From positions 1,488,001 through 1,552,000 of the forward strand of contig NZ_VSWH01000001.1 in NCBI RefSeq assembly GCF_009602705.1: a stretch of DNA of 64,000 nt, given 5' to 3'. Below, in pieces: positions 24,999 to 33,520 of this stretch; positions within the stretch are counted from its first letter, which is position 1; each line of letters starts with the position of its first letter. This DNA is from Chryseobacterium vaccae (GTDB taxonomy: Bacteria; Bacteroidota; Bacteroidia; Flavobacteriales; Weeksellaceae). A model generated the notes under the pieces. It was not told the DNA's origin. It did not search any database and saw only the letters and a list, made by a program, of their open reading frames with translations. Position numbers and translations under genes: made by a program.

Positions 24999-25811
24999 TT
25001 AAAGGTTAAGCAGAATAAGTAAGGCTAAAACGGTCATTCTGAATATCATCCATGAAAGGGTCGGGAGAAGGCTTAGTTTTAAAACCCTGCATCTTCTCAG
25101 GTGTTCCAGGAACATAGTGAATACGACTATTCCAAAATAAATTATGGCAGAAACAGAGGTCAGATTCAACAATAAGGCGGGGATCAAAAGCAGCGTACCG
25201 ATCAGGGAAACGGTCATCATATTTCCCAGATAGTCCCAGATCCGGTTTTTTAAATAAGCTTTTAAAAATAAGGCCTGCCAGACGATCTGTCCTAAACAAA
25301 TCATTAATTCTCTCCAAAAATTCTGACCAATGCCTAATCCCAGTTTTGCAGAAAATATACTTAGAACAGTAGATGAGAACAGGACTACAAAAACCATGTA
25401 AGCCAGTCTGTATTTCAGGTTAAAATCAGGAGTACAGGCCTGTTCCGTATGATCTTTTTGTGAAGGAATAATCTGTTTTCTATTGTAGGAAACAAAAGAA
25501 TACATTTTTCTGAAAACCCAGTACAATGGCTGTATTCTTGCCACTTTTCCCAACAAAGGAAATGAATTTCCGATAATCAGCAGCAGGCTGTCCAGGCCGT
25601 ACACAACCTTGTTATTTTCCTGGTTGATTAATGCAATTTCATTTTTGGCACGGTGGAAATCGATCAGTTTTCTGTTTTTTAAGCTTAACTCCGTAAATGC
25701 TTCCCGGCCGTTTTCATCAAGCATGCCGCAACTGGTAAAACCTTTGGAATAAATGCTGCACATCGGACATTCATTGTCGTAGATCAGGGTATGTTTTTTT
25801 AAGGTTTTCAT
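24999..25811 (-). CDS. DCC family thiol-disulfide protein with membrane domain
   Basis: The first 120 residues are a DCC domain with the motif YDNECPMCS (about 10-18), where the CxxC pair would be redox-active. Residues about 140-270 form four to five transmembrane helices. It could pass electrons or disulfides to the neighbouring desaturase, but that is inference from adjacency. The gene overlaps the 25808-26182 gene by 4 bp and ends 11 bp before the desaturase start. The full length is 270 residues; stand-alone DCC proteins are usually about half this, so the membrane half is an added module. Confidence 0.85.
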   Translation of the reverse strand: MKTLKKHTLIYDNECPMCSIYSKGFTSCGMLDENGREAFTELSLKNRKLIDFHRAKNEIALINQENNKVVYGLDSLLLIIGNSFPLLGKVARIQPLYWVFRKMYSFVSYNRKQIIPSQKDHTEQACTPDFNLKYRLAYMVFVVLFSSTVLSIFSAKLGLGIGQNFWRELMICLGQIVWQALFLKAYLKNRIWDYLGNMMTVSLIGTLLLIPALLLNLTSVSAIIYFGIVVFTMFLEHLRRCRVLKLSLLPTLSWMIFRMTVLALLILLNL

Positions 25812-26182
25812 GATTCTGAGTTATAGAATTGATATTTTTTATAGCAGTAGTAAATGTATATAGCAGTCATAACCGGGCTGTATATCAGAGAAGACATTAA
25901 TACATACAGTAGAAAACCAGGATATTTAATGGTATTTCCAAACAGAAAAAAGACCAGCAAAATCATCCAGACCGGGAGAATGAGTATTCCGTAGGCAATA
26001 TATCCCGGAGATTTTTTTTCTTTTAAAAACAGCCTTATCAGAAAGCTGATCAGCTGTGAGCCTCCCACAATAAAGTAAAAACGTAAAGCTCCCATATCCT
26101 GAAATCCGTTAATTAAAGACAGGAATCCCACTACCAGGGCGAAGATCTGAACAAAATAATCAATCTTTGTAAACGTTTTCAT
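25808..26182 (-). CDS. Small four-helix membrane protein
   Basis: This 124-residue protein has four predicted transmembrane helices (about 8-25, 32-48, 60-82 and 88-115) and no recognised domain. It overlaps the DCC gene by 4 bp, which points to coupled translation. A degenerate copy of the operator found elsewhere in the cluster (TTTCAAAAATTAATAAA, 26192-26208) lies just upstream of its start. Function unknown; presumably works with the DCC and desaturase proteins in the inner membrane. Confidence 0.75.
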   Translation of the reverse strand: MKTFTKIDYFVQIFALVVGFLSLINGFQDMGALRFYFIVGGSQLISFLIRLFLKEKKSPGYIAYGILILPVWMILLVFFLFGNTIKYPGFLLYVLMSSLIYSPVMTAIYIYYCYKKYQFYNSES

Positions 26183-26247
26183 CGTGATTCATTTCAAAAA
26201 TTAATAAATTCACCTTTTGATTTATTGGTGTTGTATCTCAATTGGTA

Positions 26248-26910
26248 TTACATTTTCTTTACATGCAGGATTTCAATAAGATCCAGATATCTTTTATGAG
26301 TCAGAACCGATAAGTCTTCACTGATAAAATGTTCCTTAAGATTTTGAAGACCTTCATACTGATTGATATAATGAAATAATTCTTTAAACTCTTTTCCAAA
26401 GATCTTTGAAACAAATATTTCGATATAGCATTTCACACAGCTGAATCTCCATGGAGTTTTGGGTTTCACAAATTCTACAATGATGATCTCCCCGTTTTTG
26501 TCAATGATCCTCGAAAGTTCTTCTGCGAAAAACTGTTCTTTTTCTTTTTCAATGGTTTTTGTTCCGTAAGAACACAGGATAATGTCTATGGAACGATCCT
26601 GAATCCCGTTGCTGAAAAAGTCATTTTCAATCTGCTTTATAGAGTAGCGTTCTTTAAACTCTGAGGATAATTTCCTGTTCATGGCTGAAGAAAAATCAAG
26701 GGTTACAATATGGGTATTTTTATTAGGCTTTTGAATATACCTGAGATTTTCTCCCTGCCCGCTCATTAGGTCCAGTACCCTTTTATCACTATAATTTTTC
26801 ACTTTTCTCACCGCCATTTTTCTGAATAATCCTGTAAAACCTAAGGAGGCGATTTCGTTGATATAATATTTTGGCTGGATGTGGTTAAAATAGGTTTGCA
26901 GATCAGTCAT
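26248..26910 (-). CDS. Class I SAM-dependent methyltransferase (UbiE-like)
   Basis: This 220-residue protein has the SAM-binding core VLDLMSGQGENLRYI (motif I), then IVTLDFSSAMNRKLSS and IDIILCSYGTKTIEKE. It is close in style to the COG2226 methyltransferases that act on lipids and quinones. No signal peptide is seen. It overlaps the start region of the SRPBCC membrane gene (26903), so the two are coupled. The substrate is unknown; with the neighbouring desaturase, a modified membrane lipid is plausible. Confidence 0.85.
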   Translation of the reverse strand: MTDLQTYFNHIQPKYYINEIASLGFTGLFRKMAVRKVKNYSDKRVLDLMSGQGENLRYIQKPNKNTHIVTLDFSSAMNRKLSSEFKERYSIKQIENDFFSNGIQDRSIDIILCSYGTKTIEKEKEQFFAEELSRIIDKNGEIIIVEFVKPKTPWRFSCVKCYIEIFVSKIFGKEFKELFHYINQYEGLQNLKEHFISEDLSVLTHKRYLDLIEILHVKKM

Positions 26911-27847
26911 GGTCAGATTGGTTTTTAATGGAATTCAATACGTGCCCCTGCATTTTATCCAGGATATAATTGGACCATTTTTTCCAGTACCATTGTGGAG
27001 CAATTTTATAGCTGTACTGGGTTTTCGCAGTTATTTTTGTTTTGTTTTCTGAAAGTTTTTCCAGGGAAATTTCACCGTAATCTACAATAAAATAATCATG
27101 TAAATGTTTGGCATCAATATCTTCATAAGGACTTACCTCCTTCATAGGAATAGTTTGATTTTCAAGGGAAAATTTCACTTTTTTGTTGTCTATGAATTCA
27201 TTAATGTTCAGGTTGATCTTATCATTATTGGTTGTACAGGTATAAACAGACTTGCCGTTATGTTCCGTCAATTTTATGCTTTGAGGATAGCTTACTCCTT
27301 TTTCAAATAAAACGAAATCAGGTTTGTTGAACTTAACTTCGGTACTTAACAGCTGCCATACTTTCTCTGAAGGAGCATTGACAATCATTTCTGTAGTCAC
27401 TGTATCCTGGATGGGTTCTGTATACGTATCAAAAATATAGGAAGCCGGATTAATGATAAGAAAAAACAGGAGAACACTGCCGGTATACCTTGCTTTATCC
27501 AGGCTTCCAAGGATTAATCCCACAGAATATCCTACCAGTACAGCAAAAGCGATAAACGGAAGTGCCATAATGATACAAATGGCTCCTTCTATACCGCAAA
27601 CAATCAGAATAACGGATAAAATGACCAGACCTCCTGCAATTTTTGCAGACATCGTAAGAATCTTTCCTATGCTGAAGTCTTTAAAATACTTTAAATATCC
27701 AATGATAAATCCAATAGAAATAGGAATGGTAAGGAACAGTGTAATTCCATAGCTCCCATTTTCTATCAACAGGAACCAGGCAATAATAATCAGGGCAATG
27801 ATGGTGAAAACCAGCAGGTAAAGATGTTTTTCAAATAGTTTTGTCAT
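26903..27847 (-). CDS. SRPBCC family protein with N-terminal membrane domain
   Basis: The first 160 residues contain five predicted transmembrane helices (starting MTKLFEKHLYLLVFTIIALI). The C-terminal half (about 165-310) is a START/SRPBCC-like domain: VTTEMIVNAPSEKVWQLLST, then later KTKITAKTQYSYKIAPQWYW. It is the first gene of the cluster on the regulated promoter, where the 18-bp palindrome lies 100 bp upstream. A lipid-handling role is inferred from the fold and from the desaturase and methyltransferase beside it. Confidence 0.8.
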   Translation of the reverse strand: MTKLFEKHLYLLVFTIIALIIIAWFLLIENGSYGITLFLTIPISIGFIIGYLKYFKDFSIGKILTMSAKIAGGLVILSVILIVCGIEGAICIIMALPFIAFAVLVGYSVGLILGSLDKARYTGSVLLFFLIINPASYIFDTYTEPIQDTVTTEMIVNAPSEKVWQLLSTEVKFNKPDFVLFEKGVSYPQSIKLTEHNGKSVYTCTTNNDKINLNINEFIDNKKVKFSLENQTIPMKEVSPYEDIDAKHLHDYFIVDYGEISLEKLSENKTKITAKTQYSYKIAPQWYWKKWSNYILDKMQGHVLNSIKNQSDHD

Positions 27848-27946
27848 GGCTTTTGTTTTTAAGTTTTAAAAATCAGATTTTTACAAAATAAAAGATCAGA
27901 AATAAATGAATGATTAAACTTTTCATAATTTTTATTTATTTTATAC

Positions 27947-27964
27947 TTTCAGTAATTTTTGAAA
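27947..27964. promoter_or_regulatory. Putative GbsR-family operator upstream of the SRPBCC operon
   Basis: TTTCAGTAATTTTTGAAA is a near-palindrome (TTTCA...TGAAA) and matches the site at 28553-28570 at 17 of 18 positions. It lies 100 bp before the SRPBCC start at 27847, between that gene and the regulator gene. Such a shared site on both sides of a regulator gene points to control by that regulator. Confidence 0.6.
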
Positions 27965-27999
27965 ACAAATCTGAAATAAAAAAGGATGAATATCCTCTT

Positions 28000-28503
28000 C
28001 TATTTTAACAGGTTGGTGATCTTCCCTACCAGCCAGTGATCGTCGCTTTTTATCGCCAGATCCATAATATTGCTGATCTTATTGGTTACTGAACTGAAAT
28101 CCCCCATCAGCTTTATAAATTCTTTTGCTTCGGCAGAATCCTTGTCTTCAATGTTTTTCAACTCCTCCAAAAAAGCAATCACAGGATCAATTTCTCTTTT
28201 TCTACGTTCTTTGGTGATTTGCTTAAACAGATACCAGACATCTTTTTCTGCAACAAAATATTCTTTCCGGTCTCCTTTGATCAGCTCTTTTCTTACAATT
28301 CCCCAGTCAATTAAAGCCCGGAGATTCATATTGGCATTTCCTCTTGAAATTTCCAGCTGCTCCATTACCTCATCAGTAGAAAGCGGCTTTCCGTTCGCCA
28401 GAAGCAATGCATGAACCTGAGCCATGGTACGGTTGATCCCCCAATTGGTAGCAAAGGTTCCCCACGTCTGTATATACTTTTCTTTTGCTTCTGAAAGCTG
28501 CAT
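28000..28503 (-). CDS. GbsR/MarR-type transcriptional regulator
   Basis: This 167-residue protein has the GbsR-type layout: MQLSEAKEKYIQTWGTFATNWGINRTMAQVHALL, then a winged helix (LSTDEVMEQLEISRGNANMNLRALIDWGIV), then a helical tail (about 90-167) for dimerisation. It is transcribed from a promoter whose -33 TTG lies inside the palindrome at 28553-28570, so autoregulation is likely. The adjacent lipid-modification cluster is the probable target. The signal is unknown. Confidence 0.9.
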   Translation of the reverse strand: MQLSEAKEKYIQTWGTFATNWGINRTMAQVHALLLANGKPLSTDEVMEQLEISRGNANMNLRALIDWGIVRKELIKGDRKEYFVAEKDVWYLFKQITKERRKREIDPVIAFLEELKNIEDKDSAEAKEFIKLMGDFSSVTNKISNIMDLAIKSDDHWLVGKITNLLK

Positions 28504-28528
28504 TGTTCTTTCTTTTAAATTTCTGTTA

Positions 28529-28558
28529 CAAATCTAATTAAATATTTTGAATTTTCAA
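28529..28558 (-). promoter_or_regulatory. Promoter of the GbsR-type regulator gene
   Basis: On the minus strand a TTG (28556-28558) is followed after 19 bp by TAGATTTG (28529-28536). This is a full match to the Flavobacteriia pattern TTG-N17-23-TAnnTTTG. The ATG at 28503 is 26 bp after the box. It is the best-formed promoter found in the window. Confidence 0.7.
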
Positions 28559-28570
28559 TAATTTTTGAAA
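28553..28570. promoter_or_regulatory. Putative operator overlapping the regulator's promoter
   Basis: TTTCAATAATTTTTGAAA is 17/18 identical to the site at 27947-27964 and covers the TTG of the -33 region. Binding of a repressor here would block the regulator's own promoter. Confidence 0.6.
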
Positions 28571-28944
28571 GTTAATTTTATTTTCTTTCTCTTTTTGTCT
28601 GTTATTAAATGAATGAATGTTAGAAAAACGCAGTGGTGCAAGGGTTTTAGACCATGATGATTCTTTTAAGCCGCAAAAAAAAATCAAAGATTTTCAGCAA
28701 GGTTTTACCATGACCTTCAATTCTTATATGTTGAAATAAAGATCTGCCTAATCTGCAAAATTTGCGAGAGAATAAAAAAAAAAGCCTTTGCTAAGTGCTA
28801 ACGCCCTTGCCTCCTATAAACATCCAGCATAAAAAAGCTTAGCGTTTTTCCAACAACATTCAATCTAAAAATCTGTGTCATCTGTGGGACACAAAAAATC
28901 CCGGATCATGTCGACCGGGATTCATATTATTCTTTCATTTGATT
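28571..28944. repeat. Intergenic region with dispersed repeat copies
   Basis: No gene is seen. 28613-28702 matches 58332-58420 and 43147-43214 (a 68-90-bp repeat with GCGCAAG and AAATCAAAGATTTTCAGCAAG-like parts). A second unit near 28870-28900 has the ATCTGTG..ATCTGTGGGA pattern seen again near 58300 and, inverted, near 40773. Confidence 0.6.
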
Positions 28945-31900
28945 TTAATATTCAATTTTTGCTGTTACCCCCTGATTCCAGAATTTGGACTCCGGCATGT
29001 AATACATATAGACATTGCTGGATTTTCCGGTGTACTTCCCTGCGAATTCCACTTTCAGATCAAGGTTGATTACTTTGGTTTCTCCGGCATCAAAATGTTC
29101 CCAATACAAAACCAGATAATTATCGAAAATCTCATAATAAGAGATCTGCTTTTTATCGATAAGATCTTTCAGCAGAGCATTTTGTAGTGTCAGTCCCGCG
29201 GGAATACCAATTTTTGCAGTTACCATCGGCAGAGGTCCGTTGATTTTATTTTTAACGCTTACCGTCATTCTGCTGGTCTCTCCTACTTTTGAAATTCCCT
29301 GTTTTAATCTGGTTTCCAGTGTTACCGGAATATCTTTGCTTTCAGGAGCCTGAAGTGTGTAATATTCATATTCCAGCTTGTAAGGCAGTCCTTTCTGAAC
29401 TGAAGCGTCATAATCTATTTTAATTTCATTCTGTCCGGTTTTGTAGGCCGAAGCGAGGCTCAGATCCGGTTTTGTTTTTACCCCGTTGATGGTAATAACC
29501 GGTCTCTGTATACCGTATAATTTTTCATTTTTTGCAAAGAAATCAGATAAAGCTTCCAGAGCCAGTGCCGTAGCCTGTGTAGACCCGAAACCGTAATATC
29601 CGCTGTAATTAATGAGCTTATCAACAGCTTCTGCAATTTTCAGCTGGTTCAGTTTTTCATCTTTCTGCAGTGCCATGATGTACAGCGATAAAGTTTCTGC
29701 TTTGGCGGAAAAGCCTCCCGAACCGGTAAAAGTTGTTTCTGTTTTCAGCTTATCATTTTCATACTGTTGATTCAGAAGGGTTATCAGTTCCTGGTAATCG
29801 CTGTCTTTATTGAAATGGGCCGCAGCATTAGTCATTAAAGCCAGCTGGTACGAATCTCTGGTCGATTTTGCTTTATCCAACGCTGTTTTATAAGCCTGAT
29901 CTAATCCTTCCTTTATCCCTGATTTAGAAAGTGCATAGATTACATATAGATTCCTGGACCATGCATGCTCATTAAAAGGACGTTGTATTTCATAGCTTTT
30001 TCTCACTTCGAAAACTCCGTTCTGATTTTTCTTAGATAAAATAAAGGAGGTCAGGTTCTGTATGATTCTCTGGTCAATAGGAACGTATTTTTTCAGGTCT
30101 TTAAATTCCAGCAGGGCAAACGCAGATACCGCAACATCAGACTCCGAAGAACTGAAATATCCGAAACCGCCGTCTTTTCCTTTATAGGCAAGCATTTTCT
30201 GAAAGCCTTTCCTCATATTTCTTATCACTAAAGCTTCTGTTTCTGGTGTTATCCTTTTAATTGCCCTGAGATAATCAAGAATAAAAATATTAGGATATAC
30301 GGTTGATGAAAGTTGCTCAAAACATCCGTGAGGTTCCCGTTTCAGTCTTTCAAGATCTTCAAACAGCTGAAGGGCTGTATTATCAAATATCATATAGGAA
30401 GAAGAAAAACTTCCGTTGATATAATCCGGAATAACCGGCTGTATGTTCTCGGCCTTATTGCTGATCAGGGCATAATGATGCGGAAATCCTTTTTCTCCCA
30501 CATTCAACGGAAAAATTGCTGTTTCCCTGAAATCTCCAGACTGTACGGCAAATTGTATATTGGAACTGATGACCTCATCCGTCTGCATTCTGACCAGCAT
30601 TCTTCCGGATTCCAGTGGTTTTAAAGTAATAATACTGTCGAATTCTATTAATTTAACCCGGTTCGGTACAATAACGTCCAGCTTCATTTTCCGGGTTTCT
30701 GACGAATTGTTTTTGATAACAACAGGAATGGTCATCTGGTCTGTTCTTGTCAGGTACTGTGGAATTTTCGCATCAATGGCGATCAGACTTTGTACGGCGT
30801 AGGTGATTTCATCCCTTCCAATTTGTCCGGTTCCGGAAATTCCTTCTGTCATGATCCTGAATGTGGAATTGGCATCAGAATTATAAAATTCAACTTTGGC
30901 TTTTCCGTTCTTATCGGTTTCCACTACCGGATTCCAGTACAGGGTTTCCCGATAATCAAAACGATAAGAGGTATTGGTATTTTTGTAGACAGGATAAGAA
31001 AAATTTCTGCTGTACGAATAAGACAAAAGGCTGTCCCTCGGAACAGCCATTACGGCATAGTACGTTTTCGGGGTAATATCAACATTAAGCCCAGATCTTT
31101 TATTGCTTAAAGAATTGATAATCACCACCCCATTCACAGCCCTGCTTCCGTACACAGAGGTTGCCACAGCATCCTTCAGAATGGTTATATTGCTGATGTC
31201 ATTAGGATTAATAACTGTTTTAAAATTCTCCACCGGCACTCCGTCTACAATAAACAGAGGGGTTTTATTTGAGATTGAAGTCGTTCCTCTGATCCGCAGG
31301 TTGATCATACTTCCGGGCTGCCCGTTTGAAGAATTTACTGTTATTCCGGCCACTTTACCACTCACAAGAGAAGCTAAATCCGGATTTTGCAATTCTTCTG
31401 CTTTGACAGTCGTTACAGCTGCTGTAAGATCCTTTTTTCTCACCATACCATATGAAACCACTACCACTTCTTCAATATGGGAGCTTCTGATGGTATCACT
31501 CTTAGTGCCTCTGCCTCTTGACCTATAAGGTCTTTCCCTCTGATCTCTGGAATCTGTTCTTGAAGCTTCAATGTTCGTTTGTATCGGTTGTGGTTCTGCC
31601 TTCAGTTTTATAGTTCCTGCCTCTTTCAGTGCTTCTTTTACCACCTCTTCCACATTTACGTTATTCAGAGATTTTTTTGCCAAAGGATTGACAGCCAATC
31701 TGTAAGACAGAATCCTGATTTTAACCTCCTGTTTCGGCTGAAAAGATTTGGCAATCAGCTTGTAGTCATACGATTGTTTGAGATCGGAAAAATAAAAAGT
31801 TCCTTCGTTTGAAGTTTCCTGTTTCAGCACTCTGTTTCCTTCCACCAGATAGATGTCTGCTTTCACAGGGTTTCCTTTTTCATCTTCTACAACTCCGTAA

Positions 31901-33516
31901 ATAGGATTCTTTTTTTCGGGAAGGTATTTGTATTTCTGATTTTTAATCACTTCCGGAACCAGCTCAAAATACCGATATCCGTTGGTAAGCATAACCAGAT
32001 CAAGACTTTTCTTTGCTTTTTCTTCTTTTTTATCGAAATAAAACTGGGGCTTTTCTATTTTCCCTTTCAGTTCAGAATCCATGAGGAGCCATGAAAGAAT
32101 ATGATTCTGCTTGTCATCTGCATAAGTCCATAGTTTATCATCCACGACGCTCATCGCAAGATTGGCAGGAATTGGTTTTCCACTGTGGTCTGTGGTTTCA
32201 ATATCCAGAACTACTTTTTCTCTTGGAAGATAATGCTTCTTTACCGGTTTTATCTTAACGTTCATCTGCCGGTCTTCATTGGTGAAAACAATCCGTTCTG
32301 CAAGGGGTTTTTCTCCGTCAAATACCGTAAATCTGCTGATTCCTGCCGGAAGTTCATTTTCCGGAATTTCAAAACGGTTCTGGCCTTTTTGCAGAGAAAG
32401 CGACTGGCTGTAGATCTCTTTTTCACGGAAACTGCCTTTCACCACAACATTTCTGCTATCTGTGGAAGTAATGGTGAAATAGATCTTCTGATGATCTTTC
32501 CGGAGGTTAAAAACAATACCAGTATCCTGAGCTGTCGGAAGCGGAAAAGTTTGTGAAATATTCTCAGGCCGGGCCACTTTTGCATAATACGTCTGTCCTT
32601 TTTCAGGGGTTAAAACGAAGCTTCCCATTCCGAAGTTGTATGCTGAAGCTTCAGCTACTTTCTGGTGATTCTGGTTATAGATTTCCAGCACGGCATCAAC
32701 AGGTTTTTCAAATTCATCTATAATTTTGAATGCTATATTCTGCTCTGTTCCATTGATAAAAGTTCCTCCTTCCGGCATGAATTTCACATCCAATTTATTG
32801 AGAACTACCGGAATATTTCTTGAAATGGATTCTGTAAATCCATCAAAAACCACTTTGATATTCAGAAGTGCATCTGATGATGTTAAAACTTTGGGAAGAT
32901 TAAATTTAAGCTGTTTTTTTCCTTCTTTATCTGTTATCAGGCTGCCTTCTGTCACATTTTCTCCGTTATGCATCACGGTGTAATATGCTTCATAGAAAGG
33001 GATTGGCAGGTTGGCAAGGCTTCGTATTGAAAAATCGGCAGTTACCTCATCTCCTGCTCCATATCCTTTTTTAGGGAAATCAAGCTTCATCAGAATTCTT
33101 GGTGAAACCACTTTTTGAAGGGTAATCTCTTTTTCAAAGGCATTTTTTCCCTCTTCATTCTGCATCCAGCCTGTAAATGCCCTGATTTTGTAAATTCCCC
33201 CCTTCATATCCTCACTGAAATGAAAAGAACCTTCTGACCAGCCGTTGGTAATTTCATATTTATTTTTTGAAATAACGCTTCCGGACGGATCAATCAGTTC
33301 AAAATTCACCACACGGCTCTGGTCTGCGGGAAGATTATTTTCTGCCTGTACCGTGTAGATTTTAAAATACATTGTCTCACCGGGTTTGTAAAAAACATGG
33401 CTGGTCTGTATATACGTTTTTTCTTTTTCGAAATCTTTAAACTGCTTCTGCGCTTTCAAATCCATTGAAAACAAAGTGAAGAGCAGTACAATATATGCTG
33501 TAAATCTGAAATTCAT
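28945..33516 (-). CDS. Alpha-2-macroglobulin with embedded TonB-type plug domain
   Basis: The protein has 1523 residues from ATG 33516, where the signal peptide starts (MNFRFTAYIVLLFTLFSMDL); longer in-frame starts overlap the upstream gene and lack support. MG-type domains begin with YIQTSHVFYKPGETMYFKIYTV. Residues about 675-802 are a SusC-type plug (EEVVVVSYGMVRKKD, RIRGTTSISNKTPLFIVDG, VYGSRAVNGVVII). Cys1065-Phe-Glu-Gln1068 is the thioester motif, followed by the alpha-helical domain. It is a broad peptidase-trap type protein; a plug inside it is unusual. It is 4 bp after the barrel gene, so they are one transcript. Confidence 0.92.
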   Translation of the reverse strand: MNFRFTAYIVLLFTLFSMDLKAQKQFKDFEKEKTYIQTSHVFYKPGETMYFKIYTVQAENNLPADQSRVVNFELIDPSGSVISKNKYEITNGWSEGSFHFSEDMKGGIYKIRAFTGWMQNEEGKNAFEKEITLQKVVSPRILMKLDFPKKGYGAGDEVTADFSIRSLANLPIPFYEAYYTVMHNGENVTEGSLITDKEGKKQLKFNLPKVLTSSDALLNIKVVFDGFTESISRNIPVVLNKLDVKFMPEGGTFINGTEQNIAFKIIDEFEKPVDAVLEIYNQNHQKVAEASAYNFGMGSFVLTPEKGQTYYAKVARPENISQTFPLPTAQDTGIVFNLRKDHQKIYFTITSTDSRNVVVKGSFREKEIYSQSLSLQKGQNRFEIPENELPAGISRFTVFDGEKPLAERIVFTNEDRQMNVKIKPVKKHYLPREKVVLDIETTDHSGKPIPANLAMSVVDDKLWTYADDKQNHILSWLLMDSELKGKIEKPQFYFDKKEEKAKKSLDLVMLTNGYRYFELVPEVIKNQKYKYLPEKKNPIYGVVEDEKGNPVKADIYLVEGNRVLKQETSNEGTFYFSDLKQSYDYKLIAKSFQPKQEVKIRILSYRLAVNPLAKKSLNNVNVEEVVKEALKEAGTIKLKAEPQPIQTNIEASRTDSRDQRERPYRSRGRGTKSDTIRSSHIEEVVVVSYGMVRKKDLTAAVTTVKAEELQNPDLASLVSGKVAGITVNSSNGQPGSMINLRIRGTTSISNKTPLFIVDGVPVENFKTVINPNDISNITILKDAVATSVYGSRAVNGVVIINSLSNKRSGLNVDITPKTYYAVMAVPRDSLLSYSYSRNFSYPVYKNTNTSYRFDYRETLYWNPVVETDKNGKAKVEFYNSDANSTFRIMTEGISGTGQIGRDEITYAVQSLIAIDAKIPQYLTRTDQMTIPVVIKNNSSETRKMKLDVIVPNRVKLIEFDSIITLKPLESGRMLVRMQTDEVISSNIQFAVQSGDFRETAIFPLNVGEKGFPHHYALISNKAENIQPVIPDYINGSFSSSYMIFDNTALQLFEDLERLKREPHGCFEQLSSTVYPNIFILDYLRAIKRITPETEALVIRNMRKGFQKMLAYKGKDGGFGYFSSSESDVAVSAFALLEFKDLKKYVPIDQRIIQNLTSFILSKKNQNGVFEVRKSYEIQRPFNEHAWSRNLYVIYALSKSGIKEGLDQAYKTALDKAKSTRDSYQLALMTNAAAHFNKDSDYQELITLLNQQYENDKLKTETTFTGSGGFSAKAETLSLYIMALQKDEKLNQLKIAEAVDKLINYSGYYGFGSTQATALALEALSDFFAKNEKLYGIQRPVITINGVKTKPDLSLASAYKTGQNEIKIDYDASVQKGLPYKLEYEYYTLQAPESKDIPVTLETRLKQGISKVGETSRMTVSVKNKINGPLPMVTAKIGIPAGLTLQNALLKDLIDKKQISYYEIFDNYLVLYWEHFDAGETKVINLDLKVEFAGKYTGKSSNVYMYYMPESKFWNQGVTAKIEY

Positions 33517-33520
33517 ACTT

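Noticed and set aside
30313..32983. Several long plus-strand frames inside the A2M gene
   Set aside because: They are antisense to a strongly supported gene and have no recognisable motifs.
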